DNA from: Actinomycetes bacterium
GTDB lineage: Bacteria; Actinomycetota; Acidimicrobiia; Acidimicrobiales; Bog-793
Reading direction: 5' to 3'
DNA length: 5,876 bases
NCBI GenBank assembly: GCA_021823365.1
Contig: JAKAOD010000215.1
Span: 1-5,876 of the forward strand
Shown here: positions 4,473 through 5,876 of the stretch, piece by piece
Numbering within the stretch: the stretch's first letter is position 1
How the letters are laid out: each line of letters begins with the position of its first letter
Made by a program: the position numbers and the translations under genes
The notes under the pieces: generated by a model
The model's input: only the letters and a program-made list of their open reading frames with translations
The model's database searches: none
What the model was told of the DNA's origin: nothing

Positions 4473-5764
4473 CGGTGGCCCTGATCGCGATGCTGGTGTC
4501 GCTCGTGTTCTTCTGGATCGTTGGCGCGCCCCTCGGCTACGGGCTGATCGCGAGCGGCTGCTTCTATCTGATCCTCACGGGAACCAACTTGAGCGAGGCC
4601 GCTGGCTCCATGGTCGGCGGCATCACTGAGAATTACGTCGTCCTGGCCGTGCCGCTCTTCATCTTCACAAGCTACCTGATGAACAACTCGGGCATGACCG
4701 ACCGGCTCTTCCGCTTCGCGCAGCTCCTGCTCGGTCGCTCGAGAGGCGCCCTTGCTCAGGTCAACGTCGTCGCGACGCTTGTCTTCAGCGGGATGACCGG
4801 GAGCGCAGTGGCCGACACGGCGGGTATCGGCGTGATGAGCGTGCGAGCCATGGAAACGGCCGGCTATCCGAAGGGCTTCGCGTGCGCTACGACGATCACG
4901 AGCTCGATCATGGGCCCGCTGCTCCCGCCGAGCATCCCCATCGTCATCTACGGCTTCCTCTCGAACACGAGCATCGGGACGCTCTTCATCGCCGGGGTCC
5001 TCCCCGCGGTCGCGCTCGCCATCGCCCACATGGTCCAGATCGGTTACATGGCGCGTCGTCGCGGCTTTCCCCGCGACGAGTGGCGGGGATGGGTGACCAT
5101 CGTGGTCGCCTTCGTCGCGGGCCTTCCGGCGATCGCCGCTCCGGCGATCCTCATCGTCGGCATCTACACGGGCATCTTCACGCCGAGCGAGAGCTCCGCC
5201 GTCGCGGTTCTCTACACCCTCGTCGTGGCCGTGCTCGTCTACCGCTCCCTGTCCTGGGAGGGCTTCAAGCGCTGCCTCGCGGGCGCGGTCCGACAGACGG
5301 GCGCCGTGACAGCGCTCATCGCGGGAGCGTTCGTCATCGACTACGGCGTCACCGCGTCGCAGCTCTCGGTGCGGGTGTCCAACGCAGCGCTCTCGCTGAC
5401 GCACAGCTCGCTCGTCCTCGTGCTGCTCGCGACGGGCCTCGTGCTGCTCCTCGGCTTGATGCTCGAGGTGATCGTGCTCGAGTTCGTGGTGCTGCCGATA
5501 CTCGTCCCGATCCTCGCGGGTGCCCATGTGAACATGATCTACTACGGTGTCGTCTTCACGTTCGCGACGATGATTGCCCTGGGCATGCCAACCCTCGGGA
5601 CGCTCAACTTCGTCCTCAGCAACCTGACTCGGACGCCGCTCAACGAGATCATCCACGCGATGTGGCCCTTCCTCGCCCTGCTCATCGGCGGGCTCATCAT
5701 CCTCATCTTCGTCCCGGAGCTGTCCTTGTGGCTACCGAGACTGCTCCACATGCCCACGGGATGA
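4469..5764 (+). CDS. dctM: TRAP transporter large membrane subunit, DctM family
   Basis: This 431-residue protein is the sodium-coupled transport subunit, almost wholly hydrophobic with a dozen or so membrane and hairpin segments, of normal family length. First-half motifs are intact: NYVVLAVPLFIF (55-66), FSGMTGSAVADTAGIGVMSV (106-125), AGYPKGFA (131-138) and GPLLPPSIPIVIYG (149-162), which carry the re-entrant hairpin and sodium-site region. GIYTGIFTPSESSAVAVLY (231-249) is the central family signature. In the second half the usual T-P-P-(V/I)-G motif reads MPTLG (373-377), with T-to-M and P-to-T changes, and an acidic E333 stands where many relatives have Asp. The C-terminus ends with the familiar FVPELSLWLPRLL. 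It starts at a GTG within GTGA shared with the dctQ stop, so the two are translationally coupled. No Shine-Dalgarno beyond weak purines precedes it. Confidence 0.95.
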   Translation: MTVALIAMLVSLVFFWIVGAPLGYGLIASGCFYLILTGTNLSEAAGSMVGGITENYVVLAVPLFIFTSYLMNNSGMTDRLFRFAQLLLGRSRGALAQVNVVATLVFSGMTGSAVADTAGIGVMSVRAMETAGYPKGFACATTITSSIMGPLLPPSIPIVIYGFLSNTSIGTLFIAGVLPAVALAIAHMVQIGYMARRRGFPRDEWRGWVTIVVAFVAGLPAIAAPAILIVGIYTGIFTPSESSAVAVLYTLVVAVLVYRSLSWEGFKRCLAGAVRQTGAVTALIAGAFVIDYGVTASQLSVRVSNAALSLTHSSLVLVLLATGLVLLLGLMLEVIVLEFVVLPILVPILAGAHVNMIYYGVVFTFATMIALGMPTLGTLNFVLSNLTRTPLNEIIHAMWPFLALLIGGLIILIFVPELSLWLPRLLHMPTG

Positions 5765-5864
5765 GGGCCTGAGCCTCGATCCACGCATTGACCTGGGCTG
5801 GTCCGTCGAGAAGCCGGGGGTGAGGTTCCCCGTGTGCCCATCGGCTCGGGCACCGGTGGCACGC

Positions 5865-5870
5865 AGGAGG
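5865..5870 (+). promoter_or_regulatory. Shine-Dalgarno for a gene starting past the window end
   Basis: AGGAGG occurs 6 bases before the window ends, so a start codon is expected at about 5877-5880, outside the sequence. The 112 bases between dctM and the window end (5765-5876) hold no convincing gene or T-tailed terminator; a GGGG/CCCC hairpin (about 5815-5832) is weak. The next gene is therefore probably in the same operon. Confidence 0.55.
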
Positions 5871-5876
5871 ACCGGA

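Noticed and set aside
4349..5656. 435-codon open frame on the minus strand across dctM
   Set aside because: The translation is dominated by Asp, Glu, Arg and His, the mirror of the hydrophobic DctM codons, and matches no family I know.
5765..5876. Open frame after dctM reading DPRIDLGWSVEKPGVRFP
   Set aside because: No start codon or ribosome binding site fits it and no family is recognisable; the AGGAGG near the window end belongs to a gene starting outside.
1..5876. CRISPR arrays, tRNA or rRNA genes, insertion sequences, phage or defence genes
   Set aside because: I saw no regularly spaced direct repeats, no cloverleaf-like sequence, no transposase or integrase motif and no terminal inverted repeats.

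Overview
This is a high-GC bacterial stretch with every convincing gene on the + strand. Strong G/C third-position bias, GTG starts and short or overlapping gene junctions suggest an actinobacterium-like high-GC organism, but no marker gene here fixes the taxon. The window reads as a carbohydrate or sugar-acid uptake and catabolism locus built around a tripartite ATP-independent periplasmic (TRAP) transporter.

Layout from left to right: (1) the 3' two-thirds of a DapA/KDG-aldolase family lyase, ending at 593; (2) a 128-base gap with a short inverted repeat and a strong ribosome binding site; (3) dctP, the secreted TRAP solute-binding protein (722-1789); (4) a textbook intrinsic terminator (1811-1860); (5) about 210 bases with no confident gene, holding a short ORF that overlaps the next start and a possible dehydrogenase remnant; (6) an FGGY carbohydrate kinase (2074-3591); (7) a 10-bp hairpin and a palindrome containing TTGACA; (8) a 29-codon ORF (3700-3789) that looks like the first 17 residues of a short-chain dehydrogenase (SDR) joined in frame to its last 12; (9) dctQ and dctM, the small and large TRAP membrane subunits, overlapping by 4 bases; (10) a 3' tail with a Shine-Dalgarno sequence for a gene beginning just past the window.

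Working model (inference): DctP captures a sugar acid or related compound outside the membrane, DctQM imports it with sodium, a now-deleted SDR once oxidised or reduced it, the FGGY kinase phosphorylates it or a derivative, and the DapA-like lyase cleaves or dehydrates a 2-keto acid intermediate. The substrate cannot be read from the sequence.

The most interesting point is the SDR relic. The gene lost nearly its whole body, apparently between two short segments that each encode Val-Thr-Gly, yet it keeps its Shine-Dalgarno, start, frame and stop, and its stop lies inside the start region of dctQ, which has no obvious Shine-Dalgarno of its own. A similar arrangement, a short ORF ending across an SD-less start, precedes the kinase. 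Two further fragments between genes resemble zinc-type alcohol dehydrogenase pieces, but much more weakly.
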